Below, piece after piece: positions 14,201 to 25,775 of a stretch of DNA of 64,000 nt (positions within the stretch are counted from its first letter, which is position 1; every line of letters begins with the position of its first letter). Under the pieces are notes generated by a model. The model was given only the letters and a program-made list of their open reading frames with translations, did not search any database and had not been told where the DNA came from. The DNA comes from Cinclus cinclus (Eukaryota > Chordata > Aves > Passeriformes > Cinclidae). A program made the translations under genes and the position numbers. The DNA lies in the NCBI RefSeq assembly GCF_963662255.1, contig NC_085059.1, forward strand, positions 8,279,234-8,343,233, in the 5' to 3' direction.

Positions 14201-15735
14201 ACAAAACTCACTGACATCAGTGTTTATTTTGCTACTGCATGAGTGAGAAACTTAAACACACTTCTGTGAACAAAAATTTTGCAACCAAAACTCTTGACTT
14301 ATGTACTGTTGAACTAAAATTTAGTTAAGGAAATGCTATGAATCATTCATTTATTTTGAGACTGAATATCTAACACTTACAGTACAAGCTTGCAACCAAG
14401 TGACCAGGATCAATTACAGATTTTGTAACTAATTACAAATTTAAGCACTTGCATATGGACCAGCAGCACTGAAATGAACAGAGAAGGTCTATGAATCTCC
14501 ACAGGCAAAAAATTAATCTCCTGGTTACCCTGTTTCTTTGAGAAGAATGACAATCCACAGTTCAGCACACCTGTAAAACGTCACAAAGTACTGAATTAAG
14601 TTGCTTCTTCAGCACAGTTTTCTCACAAAAATTGGGCAAATCAGAAATCATAATTCTGATTTTGGAGGATTTGTTTTCTGAAAGACATGAAGGCACTTCA
14701 CAACCATGCCTGATGTAAAGTCCAAATGTATACAAATTAGTTTTATGCACAAAATTCAGGTTTCTAATCTTTATTAGTACTGCCTACGGTGATTAAGAAT
14801 GAGAATCTCTCGTTTCAGCCAGCAAACTGCACAGCACAGAGGACTCTGGCAACTGTCCAGCAATCTACTACAGTCAGTAAGACTTTACGTGGAGCAATGT
14901 CCCTTAAGAATAAGAAAGATGAGACTACTCATTATATCACTTGCTAAAAAGAAAATTTAAAATCGATCTAAATCTCTAGTGTACCTCTTGGAACAGCAAC
15001 TATACTTTTAATACATAACCATTTTCTGTTACTGAATTTCTACTGTATTAACTCATAATTAAATACCAACACACATGTGCACACAGGCATTAAAGAATTC
15101 CTCAAATTACCATGTAGCACATTTACGTGTTTTCTTTGAACTAAGTTAAATACCTCAGTATCTGTGTACTCACCAGAAAAAACATTTAAAAATATAAGCC
15201 TGAGGATAAATGGGAAGCAAAATAAAGACAAAGTGAATTAAGGGGTACGTAGTGATCTGTGATTTGAGCAAATCATCCAACTTCAATGCTGCTAAATCTC
15301 CATTAGTTTTGTGCAATGGGTAACAGTAAAGAGGGAGATAATGGCCCCAAGCAATTTTTATACTTTACAGGTAAGACTGATACTATGTCAGGGCCTAGAC
15401 TGTCAAATGTCACCTGATCATGGTATTTAACAAAAATAGTTCTGTCACATGTAAACCCTACACAATACATTAATAATCATGTATTTCAGTCTAGGAACTC
15501 TATCAGAAAGAAGGAAAATTTATGCACAGTAACTCTTGTCTTTTCTCTCTGATCAAGTTCCATTGATGTATCACATCACCTCACCCAAGTAACTGGTGTC
15601 TTTATTATGACTCAAGTAGCTTGGCTTTAACAGAACTGTTTAGAGAAGTGCTCTTCTTTTCCCAGTGTATGACAGTGCACTTACTTTTCATATCTAAATT
15701 ATCCTACCTATGGATGGCAATGCATTCATTTTAGA
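8281..15735. other. AT-rich non-coding stretch, no gene recognised
   Basis: Nothing here can be assigned to a gene or a named repeat. It includes a pyrimidine tract at 9136-9178 and otherwise only short chance open frames (up to 83 codons). Confidence 0.6.
9136..9178. repeat. Polypyrimidine tract (CT then T-rich)
   Basis: An unbroken 43-base run of C and T starts with CT dinucleotides and continues as T runs interrupted by single C. It is low-complexity sequence and could form a triplex (H-DNA). Confidence 0.9.
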
Positions 15736-16426
15736 ACAGATTAGATCACACTATTTTAGTTGGAACAGTGATCATCTCCAATTGCCTGAGCTATTCAGGG
15801 CTGACCAAGCTAAGGGTATTGTCCAAATGCCTCTTCAAGAATGGCAGGCCTGATTCTCTGAGCTGCTGAGATCCTTCTACAAGGCAATTCCTCCCTCAAG
15901 AGTCAATGGGCAACTTGTTGTTCGTGTATCAGCAAACCTGCTAATAGTTCATTCAACTCCTTCATGGGAGCACTGAAGAGCACTGACCTAGAACTGAGCC
16001 TTGGGGGATAATCCTGGTCTGGATGCAGACCCCTCCACTGCAGCCCCTTCAGCCCTGCCCTTCAGCCAGCTCTTCATTCAGCACTCCATGGACACTCTCA
16101 TCACACATTCAGGCAACTTGTTCTAAAAGAAGCTCTGAAGGGCAGTACCAAGAGCTTTACTAAAATCCAGAAAAATTATATGCACCACCTTCCCTTCATC
16201 CAGTAGGCAGGTGAAGATTAGCATTGAAGATCATCAAATTAATTAAACAGGACTTTCCCCTTGTTATCTCTACCTGTTGATAGCATTACTCTTTAAATGC
16301 CTTTCAACAGTGAGTACCCAGTATAACCTTCCCCTTAATTTTTCCAAGTTAGACTAACAGGTCTGTAGTTCCCTGGGGTCTTTCATCACACCCTTTTTGT
16401 AAGTTTGGGAAACACTGGCAAGCCGT
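15736..16426 (-). mobile_element. CR1 LINE fragment: RT domain joined to 3' UTR, internally deleted
   Basis: Read on the minus strand, the sequence at 16152-16175 encodes FLDFSKAL, the conserved DFSKAFD-type motif of the CR1 ORF2 reverse transcriptase. About 220 bases further on, RFAD (complement of 15927-15938) matches the catalytic FADD box with its second Asp lost. Plus-strand text near 16355-16395 (taacaggtctgtagttccct) matches the upstream RT region seen in many avian CR1 copies. At 15736-15850 there is CR1 3'-UTR-like sequence. The ORF2 segment between the FADD box and the 3' UTR, still present in the copy at 23.8-24.6 kb, is missing, so this copy has an internal deletion. Frameshifts and stops make it dead. 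The group is inferred from motif order and from memory of CR1 copies. Confidence 0.8.
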
Positions 16427-18339
16427 ATTGCAAATTGAGATAATACTGGCTAGCTAGACCTTAGGAAACTCTAACAATATATGTTTACCACACAGGATTT
16501 AAATATAAATAAATACAGTTTTGTGAAAGGTCTACTACATATTACATAATGTATACAGTACCATGTATATAAAGTTATTTTATATGCATCTGATAGTTCA
16601 GTTATTTCATATTGTAATATTCCATTAACATTCAGTCAGCAGATAAATGTGGTTTTTTCATAGCAAACTGTGTGGGGGGAAGAAAGAGTGCATTTTACAC
16701 AGAAAACAACACAGCTTTTTCAAGTGCCAAGACACTGGCCATTCTTTTGCTTTACCTAGGCTATTACAACTTACTGATCTTTGAGAGACCTATAAAATGG
16801 TAAAAGACATTTAAACATTTCAGAAGACCCAGCCCTTCCCCAAACTCTCCATTTTCTCTCCTGTATCAGCAATTTCACTGCCATGTCTAAGTGCTTGCTG
16901 ACATGCCACCAGGCATCTCTTCCTGTTGACGATTCTGACCTTTATTAATTCAAGTCTGTGCAATCTTCACCACTGATCTGTCAAAACTGACACCTTGTCA
17001 CACTAAGATTTTGCAGGGAGCATTCCGAAATAGTTCACAGGGCATTACATTGAATCTACCTGATACCCAGAGAGGAAATTTACATCTTTTAGCTACCTCT
17101 TTTACATTTCTGTGGCAGGATGTCCATATATGTTGCAATTAATTTGCAAAACAGCTCAATACTCCAAAAGACTACAACTAATCCCAATAAGTGAACAACT
17201 GAATTATATTAATTTGTTTTTATAAAATAGTTTTCAATAGCAGGTTTTGTTTTCCTGCTCAAAATGAACCCCTAAGGGCAATAATGATAAACAAACCTCA
17301 ACATCTTGAAGTTGAATCAGGTACAGTTTGAGGTCCTTATTCATAGGTTCAGTGTATAAATGTACTTCACAGGAAATAAAAGAGCCGGCAAACAGTATAG
17401 CCCATTTAGCATCATCATTTGGAAAAGAACCAAGATTTGGAGAGACCACTGCATAAAATATTCCACCAATGGAACTATTTACAAGCAACAGTAAGAATGG
17501 TCAGTTGTGGCTGCATTAGGCAACTTCAAGACTGACATTTCATCAGGTCTTTGCACTAATTCCCATAAAACAGCAAACTACTGCCATAAATATTCATGCC
17601 CTGTTATAACATTGGGGTGGTATTTTTTTTTTTATAACCACCTAAAGCCAGCTTAAATCAAAAGGCTAACATTTCTGAGCATGAAGTACACAAGAAATGT
17701 TTAAAACCAGTATTATTTACAGTATTTAAGTCTCTTAAAAAATATTACTCATATATTTTACATCCTGTATGGTGTGGTGCAAACTTTGAAGGATGAAAGT
17801 GTATGAATACCTCACTATACCTAAGCCAGACTGACTTGTTATGTGCTGTAACTACACTGAAACCAGGTGAAGGAGGTACTAAGCTTACCTGAGCTGAGAC
17901 TGTCAGATCCCACAGTGCTTTACTGACAAGACAATTGCCTACCTGGAGCATCACAGTTGTACACAGTAATTCTTCTCAGTATGGGTATACTCCCATTAAT
18001 AATAACATTTTGGGGAGTCACATAATGGCTGCAGAAATGTGCAGTTTGGACTTTCTTCAGTGACCTAGAACTTCTCAGCGTCCTACAGTCCTTAACATCC
18101 TCTTGGGGAAAAAATACCTTTTATTATATTATGCATTCAGAAATAACTCTTCTGTGCCAATACACAAGGATTTCTGAAGTGGCAAGTGCAACTGGGAAAC
18201 TAATGCTGCTGGGTGTTTATGTTTCTTCACAGGACATCCTCTCACAGTTTTATTCATGACAGAAAGCACATGGCTAGTGTGTTATTATGGGCATTCTCTA
18301 AAACCACCATTTTGTTTAAGACAAGGCTTTTATTTCCTG
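16427..18339. other. AT-rich non-coding stretch with two weak exon-like frames
   Basis: No gene is recognised. On the minus strand an open frame at 17297-17474 is bounded by AG and GT dinucleotides in fair context, and a smaller one lies at 17943-18028. Neither resembles a protein I know; both are treated as candidates in the findings. Confidence 0.5.
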
Positions 18340-18780
18340 TCTCTATAGAGATTAGGGCAAAGAAAGCAAAGACAAGTCAGAATTACAGACCAATTACAGA
18401 CCACTCAGCTGTGCTTCAGCCCTGGGTAAACTGATAGAACCAATACATTACACTGACTATTTATAAGCACTTGCAGATTAATGATGAGACGAATAGCCAC
18501 CAACACAATTTTCTTGAGAGCAAATCAGTTGTTTGACAGCTCATTCTAACTTCCTTCAACACAAACCTGATACCTAAAAGGAAAGCAGGAAATATCACAT
18601 CTTGACTTTAGTAAACCTCTCAACAATATCTAGCCAGATTGCCTTGCACCAGCTGAACAGATAGGTTATATGAAAACTCTGTAAGACTGGTGAAAAGCCC
18701 ATTGGATAACCATTAGTCACATTTATGCATGTCCTAGTAATTACGGCCTGTCTTCAGCTGCAGCAAAAAGATTCCAGTTA
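18340..18780 (+). mobile_element. CR1 LINE fragment, RT domain
   Basis: On the plus strand 18378-18395 encodes QNYRPI, the start of the conserved YRPIS block of non-LTR reverse transcriptases. After a frameshift GKLIEP follows near 18423-18440, and LDFSKP is encoded at 18601-18618, the equivalent of the LDFSKAFD catalytic block. The order and spacing fit CR1 ORF2. An 11-base unit (attacagacca) is duplicated at 18382-18403, inside the YRPI block, so the copy has undergone local slippage. It is heavily degraded, 5' and 3' truncated, and cannot code. It lies opposite in orientation to the copy at 15.7-16.4 kb, so the two are separate insertions. Confidence 0.75.
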
Positions 18781-20854
18781 AATGCTATTAAGAGGTTTCA
18801 AATCCAAGGGACAACAAAACAAAACTAAATTACATAATGAGGTCAGGGTGAAACGCCACTAACAGCAGGTGTACAGAAGGACAGAATATCTGCTTTTCAG
18901 GATTTCTGACTTGATTTCTAAATAGAAAATTACAGAGGAGTGGTGAATTCACTTCCTAAAAGATACATTTAGGTAATTTACTCCTAGTCCAGTGTCTTCA
19001 CTATCTTCTCAATCCTTCTTCATATCTGTAGAAAACAGTGGTAGAAGTCTGGAAGAAACTAAACTGAGATGCAAACTAAATCCTGTAAGTGGTTACAAAT
19101 TGCAGGCCCCTTTTAAAGTTATTGCAAATTTGATGATAAAATGAAAATCTACAAAAAGCACCTATTTTCTAAAATCACAATTCCCAAAGAGACTAAAGAG
19201 TGTTTGCCACTTGCAAGGAATATTAATAAATTCAGGTAACCTCCAAATTAAACACTATTGTTTATCCTAAATGCCAATAAATACAATAATCTCAGGAAAC
19301 ATAACATGCTGTGAACATTTACCATGAATTGATATAATTCTTAATTCTGTTATCCAAGTAAAAGTCAATCTTAGAGGTGTCAATTATCAAATTTTCTCAA
19401 ACTGTGGTTCTAGCACTTGATACTAGCAGGGGCAGATTGATAGCATCACACTTCACAGCATGAGAAGTCTGTAAATAAGCTGATTTGTCCCCAACAGCAG
19501 CATTTGGACTATACAGTAAGCAGAAAATTCTCCTTCATAAGTCTTAAAAATATGGAAAAATGCACTACAAATAACCAAAAAGCTAGCAAGAATAAAGCAA
19601 AATTTGCTATCAAAGCCATTAGGTAAATAGGATTATGCTAAATCTGATGGGAGAAAAAAAGTAACAAATAAACAACAAACTTGTCATATCAGCATTGAAG
19701 TACTAAAGAACATGATCTAGATTTCAACTACAATCACTATAATATCTGAATATTCATTATCTTGAGTAAGGGAAGATAGATTTGAAGTTATGTCAATCAA
19801 TGCATCTGCATTGACACCTCCATGAAAACACAGTGCATGTCTCATACACAATCTACTTTGTGGATAATTCATCATAGTTCGGTTCCTGACTCAAGATCCA
19901 GCTTCAGAATACAATCCTCCTGGGCCAAAGAGGGCACTTTATATGTGCTGCACACAGAATAAGGTGTGATTTCTCACAGTGAGAAAATGGCAAATCATGA
20001 GCCTCAACTCTTCTGAGCTTGGCATAAAACACACACAGTTCCACCAGGTGCAGTAAGCAGTCTGGGAAGTCTGAAGTTAAACACAGTTAAACACCTTCCC
20101 TAGTCTCTAGGATGAAGCTTTTTCCTTGATAACATTTTGTTTTTAGACAAAGAATTTGCCTAGGGAAGTAATCAAAGAAATGATCTGTTGGACAAGAAGA
20201 TGAAACTGCATATCTTCTTTTCTGATATATTATTAAAATGTATCACTGTACCACACACTTCATGCTTCTACTAAAGACTCTAAGTACTCTACCAGAGATT
20301 GTTGGGCTTTTTCCTCTCTTTTTAGAACTGAAACAGGTGTTAAAGGGTCGTTCCTACCTGCCTTTTTGTTAAACGTGGCTAGCTTTGAAGCAAGTATCTC
20401 TGAAATGAGGCAGATGGTGTATCCTTTGAAGTACCAGCTTATTCAAAGTAGAAGAAAAAAAGGAGAAACAGCTCTATTGCTTTTACTTTATTATGCAATG
20501 CCCTTTTAATATCATAGGGATGGCCACAGAGAATCAGAAGATGAGATCATGATTCCTCCTGCCCCTGCTTTACAAAAAGAGAAATAGAAGAACAAGGAAT
20601 GGGTTCAGGCTTCTCAAAATAGGATATGGAAGAAAAGCCCCATTGTAATGATCCACTGTCTCACAGTGACAGAGTATGAATGCCATAATGATTTTTAAAT
20701 CATCAGGAACTACACAAGTTCCTGCATTCCAGTCTCAAGAAAGTTGGAACAGTAGAAGACATTCAAAGCATCAATCTAAAGAGACCAGAACCTGTCTTCT
20801 ATAATCAAGACTGGGCCAGCAGTATCACAAATTTGAGAGGTCAATATAACCAGA
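18781..20854. other. AT-rich non-coding stretch, no gene recognised
   Basis: I see nothing assignable here. The part next to 18780 could hold more of the degraded CR1 copy, but I cannot identify further motifs. Confidence 0.55.
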
Positions 20855-21075
20855 TACAAAAGAAAGTAACAAGTGACAGGAAAAGAGGAAGTAGCCTCTG
20901 GTAGCACCAGGGGAGGCTTAAGTTGGACATTAGGAAAAACTTCACAAAAAGGGTGGTCAGGCATTGGAACAGGCTGCACAGCAAAGTGGTGGAGTCAGCA
21001 TCCCTGAAGGTGTTTAAAAGATATTTAGAGGTGGTTTAGTGGTGACTTGGCAATGCTGAGTTAACAGCTGGGCTA
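20855..21075 (+). mobile_element. CR1 LINE 3' UTR fragment
   Basis: The run from aagtaacaagtgacaggaaa through the stretch around 20907-21005 (ggggaggctt, ttggacattaggaaaaactt, ggcattggaacaggctgca, gtggtggagtcagcatccct) is the hallmark CR1 3'-UTR text of birds, on the plus strand. It ends in diverged sequence before the LTR that begins at 21161; a weak trace of the CR1 tail may extend to about 21120. It is 5' truncated, as most CR1 insertions are. The divergence is moderate, so it appears younger than the RT fragments at 15.7 and 18.3 kb. Confidence 0.92.
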
Positions 21076-21160
21076 AAAAATCTGAAACTTTTCTTCCCAC
21101 TAAACAGTTCTAGGTTACTATGACTGAAAGATGCCAGTCCAAGCAAAAAATGTACACAGT

Positions 21161-21820
21161 TGTCTTGGTTTGAAAAAACAGGTGTTTGTTAAGAAAGTCA
21201 GAAGCCTGTCTTGAAATGGAAAATGTAAACCCCCTCCCTCCAAATTATTGTAATTTTGAAATTAAGGAGCTCTCAGGCAAAGATATGGGAATAGGAATAA
21301 CAGTTCTTTACTAGGAAAAAATAAAATAAAAGCACAGTAATACAAAAATAACCAAAACACTGACAGAGTCACCACACAACCTGACACCCCATCAGTCAGG
21401 GTGTTGGCAGCAGTCCCATTAAATGGTGGCTGCATCCTCCTGCAGTGACAGATGTGGTTCAGTTGAAGCAGTGCTCCTGTAGAAGGGTGCAGTTTTCCTC
21501 TGAAGGTCCAGTGATGATGTGGAAAAGGTCTGGTTTTCCTCTGGGATCCAGTGGAAAAAGGCTGCTCTGGTGCTCCAAATCCCAGATGTTACCTAGGTAG
21601 GAAATGCTTTGCTCCTCCCCCTGGGTGCAGCATCTCCCAATGGGATGATGTGATTTTATCAGCCATGCAGTGGGACTCAATGGGCCATTAACAGAAGATA
21701 TCTCCCTGGAAGGAGGATGGGTTGTGGAAAAGATAAAGAACATTGCCCCACCTGGTTTTAACAGATGGTGATAGAATACATAATTTCGGTTACATTCTGC
21801 TTTGCAAGCCAAAGACGACA
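21161..21820 (-). mobile_element. Solo LTR of a songbird endogenous retrovirus
   Basis: The 660-bp block begins tgtcttggtttg and ends gacgaca on the plus strand, so its ends form the TGTC...GACA inverted termini typical of retroviral LTRs. Read on the minus strand, a poly(A)-signal variant AGTAAA (complement of 21307-21312) lies about 150 bases from the 3' end, a normal position. An AATAAA-containing A-rich patch on the plus strand (21316-21330) makes the orientation call less than certain. I recall near-identical LTRs as abundant in passerine genomes. No internal retroviral sequence follows, hence a solo LTR. I see no convincing target-site duplication. Open frames within it (up to 117 codons) are incidental. 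Confidence 0.82.
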
Positions 21821-23796
21821 GTGAGTACCAGACTGCTTTTCAGAAAGACAAAAAAGTGGGTTTCTCCTAAGGACCAGTCTCCTCAGATGCTGCAATAAAA
21901 ATGAAAGACACCTGAAGAAAAATCTCCTTTGGTGACAGCAGGTTCCCATGAACTGAAAGTGGTGCCTGCTGGCAAAAAAATGTTAGCTTGGGATCCCGGC
22001 AGGGAAGACTGAAAAACTTGCAGTGGCTAAAAGCTTTTGGTTTTGTAAAGAAGAAGATATTTTGCCATCCAAATGGCGTTTTGTAAGTGCTCGCACCTCT
22101 ACTATAAAGAATCATCTAAAAAAGAGTAAACAGTGGATACATGTAGGTACCAAATTTTGTCACTTAAATAATTTAACTGAATTTTGCTGACTAATGAAGT
22201 CATTTTAAAACATCAGAGTAACATTCCAGCCAGCATAAGCAACAGTTTTTGCCTCAAGTGACATGTTCAGAGCAGTACATTTTATTATTTCCTCATAAAA
22301 TTTATTCTGTCATTTCTGAAAGAGAGTTATTTTTAGTTGACACAAGACAGTAAAAAATATACACACACAAAGCTTCAAACAAAATTAATAGTGACTCATC
22401 AGTCCGAAACTGCTTTTATAACAAGAAGACTCAATGAAATAGGAATTGGCCAATAGTGCCTTTCCTTAGCAATAAAAATACTCCCGCATTCTCAAGTTAT
22501 ATGCAAAACTGGCAAAAGTCATACAGTGTGTGTCACCTACATGTCAGACTTGAACTGCCTAGTAGGTAGGAAAATTATTTCCTAAAAAGAGTCACAGGCA
22601 TTATTTCCATATTACCCAAAAATACTCAAACTATTGATCATTTTGAAAGAACACTGCTTTCTACTTACCAAAATAAGCACGTGAAAAGCTACTTTTAGCT
22701 GGGTACCTGAATTAGGAAATTGGCCACTCTGTCTTCTAAGGGACAGACACGACATAGACAACAGGAGAGGGGAAAACATCAGACTAATTCTGTCCACATA
22801 ACTTGTTTCTTTACTATAGCATTTCACAGATTATCATCACCCTATAGTTATTATTTTACCTTCCTGAAAAAATTAGAATGCCTGATCTTCTGTCCAAGCT
22901 TTCATCAGCAAGCAACATTACAACACAAGGAAGAATTAATTACAGAAAGGATTACACTGAACTTCATTCTTGACAATCATCTTACTGTCAGGTGTTAGGC
23001 CATTTATCTTTGTATTTGCTGTGAGTTCTGAGACTATAAAACCTACAGCATGGATTTGTTTGGTTTTTCAAGGTACATGAAATTCATTATTGGAGTTTCT
23101 ATTTTTGCATAAATGTCAGCTTTTTCTTTAAACAAAATGATTAAGTCATTAAATACAGTCAAGAGCCCTTATTTCCTTTTCTGTGGAAAAAAAAAAAAAA
23201 ATCCCACCACCAAAACCAAATCATCCACCAAACAAGAAGATTCTGAATTAAAAGACTTAAATCTGGAAGAGTTATCCATCAGTTCAGCCCAGATTTAATT
23301 TCAAAAGCTAGGTGATTCACAGAGATGAAGTGACTAAAGAAATATGCTATAAAATCCCCTGACTGCAATGTAAGCACAAAGAGACACAATATGTTATAGC
23401 AAAAAAAGCCTGTTTTAAAGGTTGCTTTTCCCATCTGTAAGGAAAGAACTGCTCTACTTTTAAAAGACCCAAATTACTTTAGAAACTTTTGTAATGGACA
23501 TAATTTCCTCTTTAAGTATTCCAAGTCTTTATTCTTGAGGCTGAGGATTTAGACATGTTTGCGGAGGGGAGCAAAGCATGTTTGCTTTTGGAAGGGATTT
23601 TGTGTGTGTGGTTTTTTTTGTTTTTTACCCCCCATTTCTTCAATTGTGGGGGTGTTGGTTGAGGGGATTTTTTATCTCTGTGAGATTTTTTGTTGTTGTT
23701 GTTGTTGAATCAGGTTTTCATTGTTTGTTTGGAGTTTTTGATCAAAAGGGCTCTCCTCACATCTCTCTAAATCAATGGACTCAATGCACAGCCATT
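21821..23796. other. Non-coding stretch, partly repeat-like
   Basis: 21821-22100 has more even base composition than the surroundings and could be remnant ERV sequence next to the LTR, but no motif proves it. The rest is AT-rich, with an A run at 23188-23201 and a G/T-rich tract at 23603-23740. No gene is recognised. Confidence 0.5.
23603..23740. repeat. G/T-rich low-complexity tract with (GTT)n
   Basis: Alternating T runs and G runs include a short (GTT)n array at 23690-23707. This is low-complexity sequence; its open frames rich in Phe, Val and Gly are artefacts of composition. Confidence 0.85.
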
Positions 23797-24560
23797 CTTA
23801 ATAAGTGATTTGCTCCAGCCCACATTCAAGTGGCTCTCAGGCCTCTACCAGACTTCCACCACTACACCCATTTCTTTCTTGTACTGGGGAAGCCCAGACT
23901 GGACATCTGGGGACCACAGGTCTCTTTCCCAGCCCTGCTGTTAGTACATTCCCAGTTAATACAGCCCAGCACACAGCTGGCCTTTGTCACAAAGGCAGGC
24001 TGTTGAGTCATGCAGGACACCCCCACACCTCCTGCAAAAGCTGCTTTGGAGCCTGCTGGCCCCAGCTCCTGTGTGGTGTTACTCCAGCCCAGATGCATCC
24101 TGTGTTTCTCAATTTCACCAGGTTTGTTTCACACCACGTCTCCGGCTTGTTAAGAGTAGCAGCATTGCTTTGTAGTGCAACTAGCATCCTGGATTTAGTC
24201 CCACTCAGACTAGCAGAGCACCCTGTTCATTCCCATCAGACAAACTGTTCATAAAGATTTTTATCAGCACTGGCCATACTATTGCAAGATGCTGCCGCTA
24301 CCAACCAGCTGCCAACTCTGTGCCCACAAATCCTGCCGGTCTTCCACTTACCTAGCAGTCCTTAACCCAAACCATACCTGTTCATCGCGGCTACGAGGAT
24401 ACACCTTGTCAAAAGTCTTGGTGCAGCAGGGAAACTTCATGAGAGCAAGCAGCCTCAGAAAGCTACCAGGCTATCAGGGCAGCCAGGCCTTGCGAGACTG
24501 GTGGCTGCTCCCTCCTGCAGTGCCCAACACCTCTCCAGATCCTCCTCCTCAGCCTTCTGA
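23797..24560 (-). mobile_element. CR1 LINE fragment: RT C-terminus to 3' UTR
   Basis: On the minus strand the CR1 ORF2 order can be followed through frameshifts. FDKV (FDTV block) lies near 24410, GPVL/IFMN (GPVLFNIFIN block) near 24250-24275, ETWCETNLVKL (SWAERNLMKF block) near 24115-24145, MHLGWSN (LHLGRNN block) starts at 24098, and MTQQPAF...VLGCI starts at 24011. Beyond the ORF the text ccccagtacaagaaagaaat (complement near 23870-23895) matches the start of the CR1 3' UTR. The copy is old and non-coding, with many stops and small indels. The 149- and 91-codon plus-strand frames across this block are antisense shadows of the element. Confidence 0.8.
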
Positions 24561-25750
24561 ATAGAGTTATGTTTTCTTTTTTTCGCTCCCAGTTATTAGG
24601 AGCCCACACCAATCACTTTTCCTATTGTCAAGGATTAGAAAATCGGGTATGTGAAACAACCTAAAAATCACATTTTAAGGAAACTGATCTATTTGCATAA
24701 TAGATTAGCATCTGTTTGCTACAATATCAAATCTCGGAATCCAGTTAGTGGATTCTCAGACTCAAAAAGCACCTGTTCTTAGTTTTCCCCAGTTTTTCTT
24801 CACTCAGTCTGCTTGCCAATTGTGAGTGATGCTTTTTTCCTATGCTTCCTGTCCTTTTTCTTCATTTACTTAAGACTTGGTAGGCAGGTAGAAATGCCAA
24901 TTCAAGCAATTTCCATGTCTAGAGCAAATCTTCATGTATGCAGTGAAGTTTCTCCAGGGCTTTTTTTTAAATAACTCTTTTAAAGAGCTACAGACTTCAC
25001 TATAAAATATTTCTAATCATTGTTGCTGCTTATGTAAACACCTGACATTGAAGACACGCTTTTCGAGTATATTACCAGGAAGGCAAAAACATTCTGCTGA
25101 AAAAGTGCAGAAAGTATTTTTCAGTCCTCAACTGTTCCTCACTTAGTAATCTCTGTGATTCTTTGAACTGCTGGGACTCACAGAAAAATAATATATTTTA
25201 AATTAATGAGCTAAAACACCTGTTTGATACCTGTTAGTGAATAGTATTTAATTGTATTTGCTTCTTAGACACCTGCCCACCAAACAGCACTTCTATCACT
25301 CGCAGTCCTTTGCACACCAAGTCACTGAAGAGATGAATCAATACCCAGTGTCATACCTTTCTTACCAACAGGAAGAGAAGCAGTCTATCAGACACTCCTC
25401 TATGGCTTTATGAGTCAAACCATGTGTGGCTTTATGAATCAAAGCTGACACCTGAAATTGCACTTAGAATTACAGAGAAAGACAACGCAGTTGTCAGGAA
25501 AATGATTTAATACATTAACTGTAGCTCTCCCCATTCGATAGGCAGGCAAGCAGTTCCAGTGTGCAGATGTACACATTAAACAGCAACTTAACCACCTGCC
25601 TGAGGATGTTTAATCTAGAACACAGATTACTCCATCATAATAAAAAAAAATAATTCCTCAACCGACATAGTCTTAATAAGTGAAGCAAATGTAGCCAGGT
25701 TATACCATCCTACACCTTACTGACTATTCTAAACAAGCAAAGCATTTAGC

Positions 25751-25775
25751 TTCACATAGTTAACAACTATGTGAA
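25751..25775. repeat. Perfect 11-bp inverted repeat (hairpin)
   Basis: ttcacatagtt and its reverse complement are separated by three bases (aac). It is the right size for a stem-loop but is isolated, with no promoter or terminator context. Confidence 0.85.

Noticed and set aside
21156..21822. 5-bp target-site duplication acagt around the LTR
   Set aside because: The right-hand copy would overlap the canonical CA terminus of the LTR and leave it ending in CG; the match is too short to accept.
23805..24254. 149-codon plus-strand open frame
   Set aside because: Antisense to a CR1 ORF2 fragment whose conserved blocks are readable on the minus strand.
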